Shown here: one piece after another, positions 28,229 through 36,922 of the stretch
How the letters are laid out: every line of letters begins with the position of its first letter
Numbering within the stretch: position 1 is the stretch's first letter
Source: Paracoccaceae bacterium
Lineage (GTDB): Bacteria; Pseudomonadota; Alphaproteobacteria; Rhodobacterales; Rhodobacteraceae
Direction: 5' to 3'
Assembly (NCBI GenBank): GCA_020832445.1
Contig: JAFIEO010000041.1
Span: 1-64,000 of the forward strand
Length of the DNA: 64,000 nt
Program-made: the position numbers and the translations under genes
The notes under the pieces: generated by a model
Databases searched by the model: none
Told to the model about the DNA's origin: nothing
The model's input: the letters and a program-made list of their open reading frames with translations, nothing else

Positions 28229-28852
28229 TCACAAGGTATTGTCGGAAAGTGTCGGCCTTGAGGTTGCGCTGCTTACATATTCGCGGTGCAGGATGCGGGC
28301 ATACTCGCCATTCATCACGGTTGGATGGCGGCGGATGGCGCCGGCAATTTCCGTAACTGTGCGCCGGTTGGCGCGTTCACGCCCCTGGGTGACGATCAGC
28401 GGCTGGGATTCGCCGCGCGAAACCGTCGCAATGATACTGTCGCGCGGGACACCTTGCCGCATCAGATATGCGCGCGCGGCATCCGCGCGGCGCTGACCAA
28501 GGCGCTGGTTATACGCAGCACTGCCCACGGCATCGGTATGGCCAAAGATACGGAAACGAAGTTCGGGGAAATGTTTCATCCAATGTGCCTGATGGCGCAG
28601 GATTCTTTGCGCGTCGGCGTCAAGCGTTGCACTGTCGAAGGCGAAATTCACCATCGCGGGCACTTCTGCCTCGAAGCGGCGGGTCATGATTTCTGCAATG
28701 TTGATGCGGCCTGTCTGAACCAGTGTGTTATGCATCGTCGGGTTGCCGAAGCCGCCTTCATCAAGTGCCAGTCCCGCTTCACGGGCGTTGGGGCCACCAC
28801 AGGCAGCAAGAGCCACCCCTGCGGCACCAAGCATGAAAAAACGTCTGTTCAT
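28229..28852 (-). CDS. OmpA-family lipoprotein of the Tad locus
   Basis: This 207-residue protein has a lipoprotein signal (MNRRFFMLGAAGVALAAC, lipobox LAAC). An OmpA-type peptidoglycan-binding domain includes FAFDSATLDADAQRILRHQA, RIFGHTDAVGSAAYNQRLGQRRADAARAY and IATVSRGES. It lies 46 bp after the secretin gene. It may anchor the secretin complex to the cell wall. Confidence 0.85.
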   Translation of the reverse strand: MNRRFFMLGAAGVALAACGGPNAREAGLALDEGGFGNPTMHNTLVQTGRINIAEIMTRRFEAEVPAMVNFAFDSATLDADAQRILRHQAHWMKHFPELRFRIFGHTDAVGSAAYNQRLGQRRADAARAYLMRQGVPRDSIIATVSRGESQPLIVTQGRERANRRTVTEIAGAIRRHPTVMNGEYARILHREYVSSATSRPTLSDNTL

Positions 28853-28898
28853 CGAATCTACCCGTTTGCTGTTGACCGGCTACGACTGCTGGCCTGCC

Positions 28899-30305
28899 TT
28901 AATCAAATACATATCCGTAGGACCCGCCGAAATCCTGCCGCGCCACTTCACCTTCGGCACCGCTGTTGCGCGATGTCAGACGACCGCTCAGGAACAGATC
29001 ACGCTCGGACGGGGGGCGCACACGGTCTGTGGGCAGCATCAGGGCCTCGCCGCGGGTGGGCGTGACCAGATGCGCGGTGATGATGATCACCAGCTCCGTC
29101 TGGCGGCGTTCATATCCGGAACTGCGGAACAAGGCCCCCAGAACGGGAATTTCCGACAACCACGGCACAGACGCGGAATTCGCGCGGAAGTCATCTTCCA
29201 GAAGCCCCGCGATTGCGAAGCTTTCGCCATCGCGCAATTCGACTGTCGTTTGGGTGGCGCGTGTGCGGAAGGCCCGCGCGGGAATGCCGCCTGCGCCAAT
29301 ACCGTCACCGCTTAGTGCCTGATCGATGGAACTGACCGACGCGTTCAGCGTCAGGTTGATGACATTGTCATCCAGCACGCGCGGGGTGAACGAAAGCTCT
29401 ACGCCAAAGGGGCGGTATTGCACGGAAATATTGCCATCGCCGCTCGCCACGGGAACCGGAACCTCGCCACCCGCCAGAAACGAGGCTTCCTGCCCCGAAA
29501 GCGCGGTCAGGTTCGGTTCGGCCAGCGTGCGGGCCATGCCTTGCGATTCCAGTGCTTCCAGAAGCACCTGCGCGGTCAGGCTGCCACCGCCCACAGTGAA
29601 GCCAAGCGCGCCTTCGCGCCCCGATGACGAACCGGGCAGCAAGCCACCGCCGGCGGCGCCATCAAGCGCGCCTGTGCCCAGCCGCACATTCGGGCCAGAA
29701 CTGATGCTGGAATTCAACTGGAAGCTCATCCCAAGCTGTTTGCGCACCTGACGGTTCATCTCGGAGAAGCGCACCTTCAGCATGACCTGCTGCGTGCCCC
29801 CCACACTCATCAGGTTTGAAACACGCTCGGGGGCGTAGCGTTGCGCCAGTTGCATCGCGGCATCCAGACGCGCGGCGGTGGACACAACCCCTGACAGCAC
29901 AATCCCGTCATTGGCTGTGCGCACTTCAATACGTTCATTGGGCAGGATCTGGCGCAATCTTTCGCGGAATTCGGCAATGTCGGGGGTCACCTGCACATCG
30001 ACATTTGAAAACAGGCTGCCATCTGCACCAAGGATTGTCAGCGTGGTGCGACCGGGGGCCTTGCCCAACACATAGATCGAACGGTCCGACAGCGTGGAAA
30101 TATCGGCAATGCCAGGATTGGCGATGGACAGTTCCGCAAAGGGGGTATCCGTTTCCACCACCACAGCCCTGTTCATCGGAACGCTAAGCGTGGTGGATGC
30201 TGCGCCGTTCAGAACGCGTAATGTTTCAGAATATGCGCCGGACGGGGCCACAAGCGCAATCGCGCTTCCTGCAAGCAGCGCCGCCGCCAATGTCTTGAAA
30301 TTCAT
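28899..30305 (-). CDS. cpaC: Tad secretin CpaC/RcpA
   Basis: This 468-residue outer-membrane secretin forms the pore for the Flp pilus. It has a Sec signal (MNFKTLAAALLAGSAIALVAPSGA). An N-terminal pilus-secretin domain follows (RAVVVETDTPFAELSIANPGIADI) and a BON-like block (LRQILPNERIEVR). The secretin core has LEALESQGMARTLAEPNLTALSGQEASFLAGGEVPVPVA and WLSEIPVLGALFRS. I chose the ATG at 30305 because it begins the signal peptide. Confidence 0.93.
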   Translation of the reverse strand: MNFKTLAAALLAGSAIALVAPSGAYSETLRVLNGAASTTLSVPMNRAVVVETDTPFAELSIANPGIADISTLSDRSIYVLGKAPGRTTLTILGADGSLFSNVDVQVTPDIAEFRERLRQILPNERIEVRTANDGIVLSGVVSTAARLDAAMQLAQRYAPERVSNLMSVGGTQQVMLKVRFSEMNRQVRKQLGMSFQLNSSISSGPNVRLGTGALDGAAGGGLLPGSSSGREGALGFTVGGGSLTAQVLLEALESQGMARTLAEPNLTALSGQEASFLAGGEVPVPVASGDGNISVQYRPFGVELSFTPRVLDDNVINLTLNASVSSIDQALSGDGIGAGGIPARAFRTRATQTTVELRDGESFAIAGLLEDDFRANSASVPWLSEIPVLGALFRSSGYERRQTELVIIITAHLVTPTRGEALMLPTDRVRPPSERDLFLSGRLTSRNSGAEGEVARQDFGGSYGYVFD

Positions 30306-30541
30306 TTGAACCTGCCTCGAACAACTGCCTGTTTCATTGCGGGGTTTTCCCCATTTTGCCAAAGGATGGCCTAAATCTGATTTTTTTGCAAGTTTTCAGT
30401 GCTTGACCGCAGTTCTTGATGTGAATTTTGCAACGTTGGCCCGTGCACCGACCTGATCTGGCGGCAATTGGTGGAATGCTAACAGCATGTAGTAGGGGGC
30501 GGGTGGGCGTTTGTGCCGTGCGGCGCGGGTTTTGCACGGCA

Positions 30542-30572
30542 AAAGGCGCGCGATGGATGATCGCGCGCCTTT
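30542..30572 (-). terminator. Intrinsic terminator after cpaB
   Basis: AAAGGCGCGCGAT-GGATG-ATCGCGCGCCTTT is a perfect 13-bp stem. Read on the minus strand it ends in TTTT, 26 bp after the cpaB stop codon. It separates cpaB from cpaC. Confidence 0.8.
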
Positions 30573-30597
30573 GATCCGGCCAGAGGTTGAAAAAATG

Positions 30598-31440
30598 TCA
30601 GTTTGTGCAGGGCGTCTCAATCAGGACAAGCTGGTTGCCGCGGCGTGTGCGCACATGGCAGGTGCGTTCGGCCTCGACCACGACCCGTTCTTCGCGCACG
30701 ACCCCCAGCAGGCGATCTTGCGTCATCTCAATCGCGCCCGAGATGGAATCGTCATTGATGCCCACCAGTGCCAGCGACAACCGGCCCGAACTTTGTGCCT
30801 GTGCCAATGCTGCGGCCTGTTCCGGCAGCGCCTCGACGGTGACGTTGCGTGCAAGCGTAGCTTCCGAGCGGCGTTCCATATCGGCGCTTTGGTCCACGGC
30901 GATGATGCGCATGCGCGGTTCAATCAGGCTGGTCATGTCGCCGGATTCGCGGGACCGGCCCGTCCAGAACACATCGACATGATCCCCGGGCCGCAAGAAC
31001 CCTGCAACGCCGCTGGTCTGGTTCACGTCAATCGTAAATGCGCGTTTTCCAGGTGTCAGGTGCGATGTGATGCCAGCTTCCTTGCCCGGTTCGGTCAGTT
31101 TGCTGGTCAGCAGCGGTTCGCGGGTGTCCATGGCGCGCAGGACGGTGCGGTGTGGAATGTCATTGGGGAAAATTTCGTCAATATCGGTGAAACTGCCAAC
31201 CGGAACCGAATTCGCGGGGAAGGGGGCGGTGATCAGATCTGCCGGTGTCATGCGTTCGCCATAGCGCAGGTTGCGGCGGGTCAGGTAGACATCGACGGTT
31301 TCAGGGCCGGAATTGGCCTGAGCGGAACGGGCAGCGACCAGTTCGCGTTCCATCTGGCCGACATATTGCTGGGTCTGGTAGACGGCAAAGCCTGCAAGCC
31401 CAAGCCCTGCCAGAAGAACTGCTGCGAATAAAAGGCGCAT
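30598..31440 (-). CDS. cpaB: Flp pilus assembly protein CpaB/RcpC
   Basis: This 280-residue protein has an N-terminal membrane anchor (MRLLFAAVLLAGLGLAGFAVY). An SAF-like domain follows (VDVYLTRRNLRYGERMTPADLITAPFP). The family block GKRAFTIDVNQTSGVAGFLRPGDHVDVFWTG is near residue 130. CpaB/RcpC is a periplasmic partner of the secretin. AAGGAA precedes the start. Terminators lie on both sides, so it may be transcribed alone. Confidence 0.9.
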   Translation of the reverse strand: MRLLFAAVLLAGLGLAGFAVYQTQQYVGQMERELVAARSAQANSGPETVDVYLTRRNLRYGERMTPADLITAPFPANSVPVGSFTDIDEIFPNDIPHRTVLRAMDTREPLLTSKLTEPGKEAGITSHLTPGKRAFTIDVNQTSGVAGFLRPGDHVDVFWTGRSRESGDMTSLIEPRMRIIAVDQSADMERRSEATLARNVTVEALPEQAAALAQAQSSGRLSLALVGINDDSISGAIEMTQDRLLGVVREERVVVEAERTCHVRTRRGNQLVLIETPCTN

Positions 31441-31601
31441 TGCGTGTTTCCTTACGATTTACACTTTTGTGGCCCATGCGGGGCCGAACCATCATTCCCT
31501 TGAAACTACCCGATAACTGCGGCGTCTTATGGGCCCGAGTGTGGCAAGTTTTGGGACAATTCATCACATATGGGTGGCGTCGGCCCTTTTGATGAATGGG
31601 A

Positions 31602-31634
31602 AAAGCGGCAGGATGCCTGTGCCCCTGCCGCTTT
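31602..31634 (-). terminator. Intrinsic terminator after flp
   Basis: AAAGCGGCAGG, an 11-nt loop and CCTGCCGCTTT form a perfect 11-bp stem. Read on the minus strand the stem is followed by TTTT. It lies 51 bp after the flp stop codon, so flp probably makes a short separate transcript. Confidence 0.8.
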
Positions 31635-31684
31635 GTGTATCTGATTGGCGATGCGTTTAGGTTGCTATCGCCAAGGGACTGCTA

Positions 31685-31912
31685 TCAGCCTTCACCTTCA
31701 TCATCATCGTTGGGGGTCGTTGGTGTGACGCCGATTTCTGTTCCTGCAACCGAGGTCGAAATCCGATCAGCCAAGTTGTTTACGCCACCGGAAACCGATG
31801 CGATAACGGCAATGCCCAGGCCCACGATAGCGGCGGTCAGAACGACCCAATCCACGGTGACAGCACCAGATTCGTCAGCGGCGAAGTTTTTGATGTTTGC
31901 GAACAGTTTCAT
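31685..31912 (-). CDS. flp: Flp/Fap pilin
   Basis: This 75-residue pilin has the short charged start MKLFANIKNFAADESG, then one hydrophobic helix VTVDWVVLTAAIVGLGIAVIASVSGGV, and an acidic tail ending DDDEGEG. The position usually occupied by Glu-Tyr after the cleavage glycine reads Asp-Trp here. TadV should process it after ESG. AGGAGAA precedes the start. A terminator follows, as expected for a very abundant subunit. Confidence 0.88.
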   Translation of the reverse strand: MKLFANIKNFAADESGAVTVDWVVLTAAIVGLGIAVIASVSGGVNNLADRISTSVAGTEIGVTPTTPNDDDEGEG

Positions 31913-32242
31913 AATGTATTCTCCTGATTTGAACGTTTACTACTCTGCCTAACCGGTTACTCAGACCATGTTTTGTTCACCGCTTGGCTGAGACTGAATA
32001 AGCCAGTGAATCGTGTTCTGATTTGGGCGAAAAAGGTACGATTTTCGCGCGTCTGCTTTTTTTTACGTTTTTTTTATTTTTGTGGATTCAGCAGGGCAAA
32101 GGCTGAATCGCACAATCCCTACGCAGCGCATTTTTTGCATATTACACTGTTTTATAAGGGTTATTTGCCATGTTGAATAGGCTGGATTGAAACCCGATTT
32201 CAGGTCATACTGCTACAAAAAGCTGAAAGAGCAGTTAATCAG
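31913..32242. other. Divergent promoter region of flp and the lytic transglycosylase gene
   Basis: This 330-bp gap is AT-rich, with a long T-run around 32060-32085, unlike its surroundings. No gene or repeat is recognised. It must hold the flp promoter and probably that of the downstream gene, but I cannot single out a convincing -35/-10 pair. Confidence 0.5.
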
Positions 32243-33103
32243 ATGCAAAAAATCGTGCCTTCGCGCCATTGTCCGCTTTGGGCCGCGCCGTTGATTCTGG
32301 GTGCGGCATTGTCGGTCATGCCCGACCTTGCGGTCGCCGAGGGGGCGGATTTTACGTTCCGGCGCGTGGTCCCCGGCGCAAATGCCGGCCCGCGCATCAC
32401 GGTGCAGATAGATCCTGAAGAACAGGCAAGGTTCATGGCCGCACGCCCCACCCCCCAGACCATCGCGCGTTCTGGCAGCAATGGGCAGGGACCGGCGGCG
32501 GCGCCCGCGTCCAGTCTGGCGTGGTTCTGGGACAGCGTCTCGCCCAAGCTGGGGGACAGTTCGGGGCGGTTCATGTCGGCGATGACGGCGCTGAATGCCC
32601 CGCCGCAAGGGCGCGATGTGCCGGTGCCGCGTTTGCAGTTCCTGCAAGAACTGGCGCAGGCCCACGGGCCGGATATTTTGCGCGCCACGGTCGGCACGAA
32701 TGTGTCACCCGCGCTGGTACTGGCGGTCATAGCGGTGGAATCGGCAGGGCGCGCCGATGCGGTCAGCCATGCCGGTGCACAAGGGCTTATGCAACTGATC
32801 CCCGCAACTGCGGCGCGGTTTTCGGTGGCGGATGCGTTTGACACCGGCCAGAATATCCGCGGGGGCGTTGCGTATCTGAACTGGCTGATGGGCCATTTCG
32901 ACAATGACATCGTGCTGGCGCTGGCGGGCTATAACGCAGGCGAAGGCGCGGTGCGGCGCAATGACGGCGTGCCGCCTTTTGCCGAAACGCGCGACTATGT
33001 GCCAAAGGTGCTGGCATCGTGGCTGGTGGCGCGTGGTCTGTGCGCAAGTTTGCCGGAACTGCCCAGTGACGGGTGTGTTTTCCGCATCGGACAGGCGGGG
33101 TAG
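32243..33103 (+). CDS. Lytic transglycosylase (SLT domain)
   Basis: This 286-residue secreted or periplasmic enzyme has a signal region (WAAPLILGAALSVMPDLAVA). The SLT domain begins near residue 150, with catalytic Glu in LAVIAVESAGRADAVS, then GAQGLMQLIPATAARF and LALAGYNAGEGAVRR. It cleaves peptidoglycan glycan strands with formation of anhydromuramic ends. Its place beside the Tad locus may indicate a role in opening the wall for the pilus, but this is inference. Confidence 0.88.
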   Translation: MQKIVPSRHCPLWAAPLILGAALSVMPDLAVAEGADFTFRRVVPGANAGPRITVQIDPEEQARFMAARPTPQTIARSGSNGQGPAAAPASSLAWFWDSVSPKLGDSSGRFMSAMTALNAPPQGRDVPVPRLQFLQELAQAHGPDILRATVGTNVSPALVLAVIAVESAGRADAVSHAGAQGLMQLIPATAARFSVADAFDTGQNIRGGVAYLNWLMGHFDNDIVLALAGYNAGEGAVRRNDGVPPFAETRDYVPKVLASWLVARGLCASLPELPSDGCVFRIGQAG

Positions 33104-33120
33104 CGCGGTGAGTGCATCAT

Positions 33121-33327
33121 GTTTGCGCTCATTCGCGCTTGGACAACGCCCGCGCCATCGGTGGGCCGGGGTTTGCCGATCCCACGTTATAGGAATGTAC
33201 TTTATGCGGGCTGCATACTGCTGTGTTCAAGGGCTTGGCGTGTTACCAGAATAATCGGCAGGCTGCGGGACGGCCCGCCGATGGCGCGGCGGCCTGCGGC
33301 CTTGATTCCGCACCTTTGGGCATCCCC
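33121..33327 (-). repeat. Dispersed structured repeat R1, copy 3
   Basis: This copy, in the same orientation as copy 1, begins TTTGCGCTCATTCGCGC. It contains the arms GCGCCATCGGTGGGCCGG and GGCCCGCCGATGGCGC. The centre has TACTTTATGCGGGCTGCATA. It fills most of the 251-bp gap between the 3' ends of the transglycosylase gene and choV. Confidence 0.8.
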
Positions 33328-33354
33328 TTCAGGTCAACCCCACCGCGCGCTGCG

Positions 33355-34395
33355 TCAGTTCACCACCCCGCGTTTCGAGGTCAGGGCGGCCAGAACAGAT
33401 TGCGGGGTCACATACCCGAGTGTGCGCCCTTCATCTGCCACCGCAAGGCAGGTGGTGCGCGTGTCCATCAAATCCATGACCTGCCGGATGGGCATATCGG
33501 CATCAATGGTCTTGATGGCAGCAGGCGTGTTTGCGCGTGCCAGTGCATCCCGCGCGCGCAACACTTGCAGCGGGTTCATGTTGGCCACGAAATCGGCGAC
33601 ATACTGGTTGACCGGGCGGGAATAGATCTGCGCGGGCGTGCCACATTGAATGATGCGCCCGCCTTCAAGAATGGCAATGCGGTTGCCCAGCTTGAACGCC
33701 TCGTCCAGATCATGGCTGACAAACACGATGGTGCGTTTCAGACGCTGCTGCAATTCCAGCAGTTCATCTTGCAGTTTCGCGCGAATCAACGGGTCGAGCG
33801 CGGAAAACGGTTCATCCATCAGCAAGATCGGCGCATCTGTGGCAAAGGCCCGCGCCAGCCCCACGCGTTGCTGCATGCCCCCCGACAGCGCACTTACAGG
33901 CTGATCGGCCCATTGCGACAGGCCCACAAGTTCCAGCTGTCCGGCAACCTTGTCGCGCCGCTCTCGCCGTGGCACGCCTGCCAGTTCCAGCCCGAAGCCC
34001 ACATTTTCGCGCACGCTGCGCCATGGCAGCAGGCCGAATTGTTGAAACACCATCGCGACAGTGCGCGTGCGCAACCGGCGCAGGGTGGCACGGTTGGCCT
34101 TGGGCACACTGACCAGCGCGTCCCCGTCATGAACCTGCACATCCCCCTGAACAATGGGATTCAACCCGTTCACGGCGCGCAGCAATGTCGATTTTCCAGA
34201 CCCTGACAGGCCCATCAGGACGACAATTTCACCATGCCCCACATCCAGCGTGCAATCATGCACGCCTAACACCTGTCCGGTGGCGCGCTTGATGTCATCG
34301 CGGCTTTGGCCGGTTTCCATCAGGGGGATCGCCTTATAGGGGTTCTTGCCGAACACGATGGAGACGTTGCGAAAGCGAATGGCGGGGTCGGTCAT
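33355..34395 (-). CDS. choV: Choline/betaine ABC transporter ATP-binding protein ChoV
   Basis: This 346-residue ATPase of the glycine betaine/proline/choline import family has Walker [18 protein letters not shown] near residue 58. The signature is LSGGMQQRVGLARA and Walker B is ILLMDEPFSALDP near residue 180. The C-terminal part after about residue 270 has CBS-like sequence. The insert MLETGQ-like segment before Walker A (IPLMETGQSRDDI) is typical of the ProV/OpuAA/ChoV group. It overlaps choW by ATGA. Confidence 0.92.
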   Translation of the reverse strand: MTDPAIRFRNVSIVFGKNPYKAIPLMETGQSRDDIKRATGQVLGVHDCTLDVGHGEIVVLMGLSGSGKSTLLRAVNGLNPIVQGDVQVHDGDALVSVPKANRATLRRLRTRTVAMVFQQFGLLPWRSVRENVGFGLELAGVPRRERRDKVAGQLELVGLSQWADQPVSALSGGMQQRVGLARAFATDAPILLMDEPFSALDPLIRAKLQDELLELQQRLKRTIVFVSHDLDEAFKLGNRIAILEGGRIIQCGTPAQIYSRPVNQYVADFVANMNPLQVLRARDALARANTPAAIKTIDADMPIRQVMDLMDTRTTCLAVADEGRTLGYVTPQSVLAALTSKRGVVN

Positions 34396-35234
34396 GGCTT
34401 CACCTCTACGCGCAGCATACGGTCCAGCATAATGGCGACTGTGACGATGACCGCGCCCGCCTCGAACCCCAGGGACGCGTTGACGGTGTTCAACGCGCGC
34501 ACAATCGGCACGCCCAGACCGGGTGCGCCGACCAGCCCTGCAATCACAACCATGGACAGCGACAGCATGATGGTCTGGTTCAGCCCCGCCATGATCTGCG
34601 GAAAGGCATAGGGCAGTTCCACCTTGCGGATGCGCTGGCCGGTGGTCGCGCCAAACGCGGTGGCGGCTTCACTCAGGGCGGTGGGGGTGGAACGGATGCC
34701 AAGTTCTGTCAGCCTGATGGCCGCAGGCATGGCGAATATGACCGTGGCCACCAGCCCCGGCACCATGCCCAGCCCGAACAGCACCAGAACAGGTATCAGA
34801 TACACAAACACCGGCAATGTCTGCATCAGGTCCAGAACCGGTGTCAGTGCGCGGTAAAACCGCGGGTGATGGGCGGAATATATGCCTAACGGCACGCCGA
34901 CGCCCATGCACACGATGCATGATGCCAGCACCAGCGTCAGGGTCTGCATGGTCAGCACCCAATAGCCCTGATTCAGCGCAAATAACAGGCATGCAGCCAC
35001 AATCAGCACGGGCACCAGACGGCGTTGCAACACCCAAGTCACGGCGCAGAACCCCGCGATGATGGCGAAGGGATGCGGGGTTTGCAGCATCGTTCCCAAC
35101 AGGCCGATAATGCTGCGCAGGGCGGCTTCTACCCCGTCAAAGGCCGTGATGAACGTATCCTGTAGCCAGTCAAAGGCGGCGGCGATGCTGCGCCCGACAG
35201 GGATTTTTGCATCGGTGATGGGTTTTGTAAGCAT
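34392..35234 (-). CDS. choW: Choline/betaine ABC transporter permease ChoW
   Basis: This 280-residue membrane protein has about six hydrophobic segments. The binding-protein-dependent permease motif (EAATAFGATTGQRIRKVELPYAFPQIMAGLNQ) is near residue 195. I chose the ATG at 35234; an upstream ATG at 35351 would start inside choX. The order choX-choW-choV on one strand matches the Sinorhizobium-type choline importer. A hairpin between choX and choW may lower permease expression. Confidence 0.9.
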   Translation of the reverse strand: MLTKPITDAKIPVGRSIAAAFDWLQDTFITAFDGVEAALRSIIGLLGTMLQTPHPFAIIAGFCAVTWVLQRRLVPVLIVAACLLFALNQGYWVLTMQTLTLVLASCIVCMGVGVPLGIYSAHHPRFYRALTPVLDLMQTLPVFVYLIPVLVLFGLGMVPGLVATVIFAMPAAIRLTELGIRSTPTALSEAATAFGATTGQRIRKVELPYAFPQIMAGLNQTIMLSLSMVVIAGLVGAPGLGVPIVRALNTVNASLGFEAGAVIVTVAIMLDRMLRVEVKP

Positions 35235-35270
35235 GTCGGACACGCATCTGCTCCAGTTCTGGCAGGTGGC

Positions 35271-35287
35271 CCCGGACATGATCCGGG
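35271..35287 (-). terminator. Intra-operon hairpin between choX and choW
   Basis: CCCGGA-CATGA-TCCGGG lies 18 bp after the choX stop codon and before the choW start. It is suited to protect choX mRNA or partially stop transcription so that the binding protein exceeds the permease. There is no T-run. Confidence 0.4.
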
Positions 35288-35304
35288 ACCACAACGCAGG
35301 ATTA

Positions 35305-36231
35305 TCAGTCGTCCAGTGCTGCCAGCACAGCGTCCAGCCCGTCATCGCCATCGCGGGTGGTCACGCCGTCCAGCCATGGGGTCAGGGCATCACGATTGGC
35401 CGACAACCATGTGCGTGCCGCATCTTCGGGCACGGCACCATCATTCAGGATGGCACCCATGATTTCGTTTTCCAACTCCAGCGTGAATTCCAGATTATTC
35501 AGGAACTGGCCCAGATTTGGGCATTCCTCGACCAGACCGGCGCGGGTGTTGGTATAGACTTCGGCACCGCCGAAATCGGGGCCGAACCAGTCATCGCCGC
35601 CCGCCAGATAGGTCAGGTCGAAATTGGCATTCATCGGGTGCGGCTCCCACCCCAGAAAGACAACGGGTTCATCACGACGGTCGGCGCGGGCCACTTGTGC
35701 CAGCATGCCTTGTTCCGAACTTTCGACAACTTCGAATGCCGACAGGCCAAAGGCATCTGCCTCGATCATGTCCAGAATCAGTCGATTGCCGTCATTGCCC
35801 GGCTCAATCCCGTAAATGCGGCTTTCCAGCGCTTCGGCTTGTGTGACAATATCTTCGAAATTTTCAATCCCAAGGGCCGCGCCCGCGGCATTGGTGGCCA
35901 GCGTGTATTTCGCACCGGAAAGGTTGCGGCGCACGGTGTCCACTGTGCCCGCGTCGCGGTAGCTGGCGATGTCGGCCTCCATCGTGGGCATCCAGTTGCC
36001 AAGGAACACATCCACATCGCCATTGGCCATGGATGTATAAGTCACAGGCACAGACAGAACCAACGTGGTGGTGTCATAGCCTAGCGCGTCCAGTATCGTG
36101 GTCGCCACAGCGGTTGTGGCGGTGATGTCTGTCCAGCCCACATCGGAAAACGTGATCTGCTCGCATGTCGCAAATGCAGGGGCGGCGACAAATGTTGCAG
36201 CGGCGGCAAGTGTTGTCAGACGAAGGGTCAT
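35305..36231 (-). CDS. choX: Choline/betaine ABC transporter substrate-binding protein ChoX
   Basis: This 308-residue periplasmic protein has the signal MTLRLTTLAAAATFVAAPAFA. The mature protein has ITFSDVGWTDITATTAVATTILDALGY and DVDVFLGNWMPTMEADI, typical of choline/betaine-binding proteins (OpuAC-like). VVFLGWEPHPMNANFDLTYLAGG is also conserved. The ATG at 36231 is preferred because GGGAG is 8 bp upstream; an ATG two codons earlier is too close to it. It is divergent from betI across a palindrome. Confidence 0.92.
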   Translation of the reverse strand: MTLRLTTLAAAATFVAAPAFATCEQITFSDVGWTDITATTAVATTILDALGYDTTTLVLSVPVTYTSMANGDVDVFLGNWMPTMEADIASYRDAGTVDTVRRNLSGAKYTLATNAAGAALGIENFEDIVTQAEALESRIYGIEPGNDGNRLILDMIEADAFGLSAFEVVESSEQGMLAQVARADRRDEPVVFLGWEPHPMNANFDLTYLAGGDDWFGPDFGGAEVYTNTRAGLVEECPNLGQFLNNLEFTLELENEIMGAILNDGAVPEDAARTWLSANRDALTPWLDGVTTRDGDDGLDAVLAALDD

Positions 36232-36258
36232 AGGCATTTCTCCCGGTTTTGATTTTTC

Positions 36259-36274
36259 TTGATTGACCAATCAA
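36259..36274. promoter_or_regulatory. Likely BetI operator between choX and betI
   Basis: TTGATTGACCAATCAA is a perfect 16-bp palindrome 28 bp upstream of choX and 61 bp upstream of betI. It resembles the half-site reported for BetI operators of other bacteria (TTGATTG). It would allow choline-responsive control of both divergent units. Confidence 0.65.
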
Positions 36275-36334
36275 TAAACAATCAGCTAGTCATCTTGCAA
36301 CCAAAAACATGACTTGTCGTTACAGGGATTGACT

Positions 36335-36922
36335 ATGCCGAAGCTAGGAATGGAGCCTATCAGGCGCGACGCGCTGATCAAGGCAGCAATTGCCGAGATT
36401 GGCGCAACCGGCGCGCTGGAGGTGACGGTCAGCCGTATCGCGCGGCGCGCGGGCATGTCATCGGCACTGGCGCATCATTATTTCGGATCGAAAGAACAGA
36501 TGTTTCTGGCGGCCATGCGGCATATTCTGGCCGTCTATGGCGCGGAAATGCGCGGCGCGCTGGCCATGGCCAATGGGCCGGAGCAACGCTTGCAGGCGCT
36601 TATCCGCGTGTCATTCAGCGGAGCCAACTTTCGCCGTGACGCGGTGTCGGCATGGTTGAATTTCTATGTGATGGCGCAGCGCAATGCGCAGGCGGCGCGC
36701 CTGCTGCGCATTTATCAGCAACGCATACGCAGCAATCTGCGCCATGCCCTGCGTCCGCTTGCAGGGGACGGGGCGGCGGCGGATCTGGCAGAAGGGGCGG
36801 CGGCCATGATCGACGGTGTTTACCTGCGCGAAGCACTGGGTCCGGATGAACCCAATGGCCAACGCGCCGAGCAACAGGTTGCAGGATGGCTGCAATCCGC
36901 TTTGGACAAGAGGGCAAGATGA
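36335..36922 (+). CDS. betI: Choline-responsive TetR-type repressor BetI
   Basis: This 195-residue TetR-family regulator begins [19 protein letters not shown], the characteristic BetI start. A helix-turn-helix follows ([32 protein letters not shown]). The block [30 protein letters not shown] is also typical. AGGGA lies upstream of the ATG at 36335, and the 7-residue longer start lacks a site. ATGA overlap with betB implies coupled translation. Confidence 0.94.
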   Translation: MPKLGMEPIRRDALIKAAIAEIGATGALEVTVSRIARRAGMSSALAHHYFGSKEQMFLAAMRHILAVYGAEMRGALAMANGPEQRLQALIRVSFSGANFRRDAVSAWLNFYVMAQRNAQAARLLRIYQQRIRSNLRHALRPLAGDGAAADLAEGAAAMIDGVYLREALGPDEPNGQRAEQQVAGWLQSALDKRAR

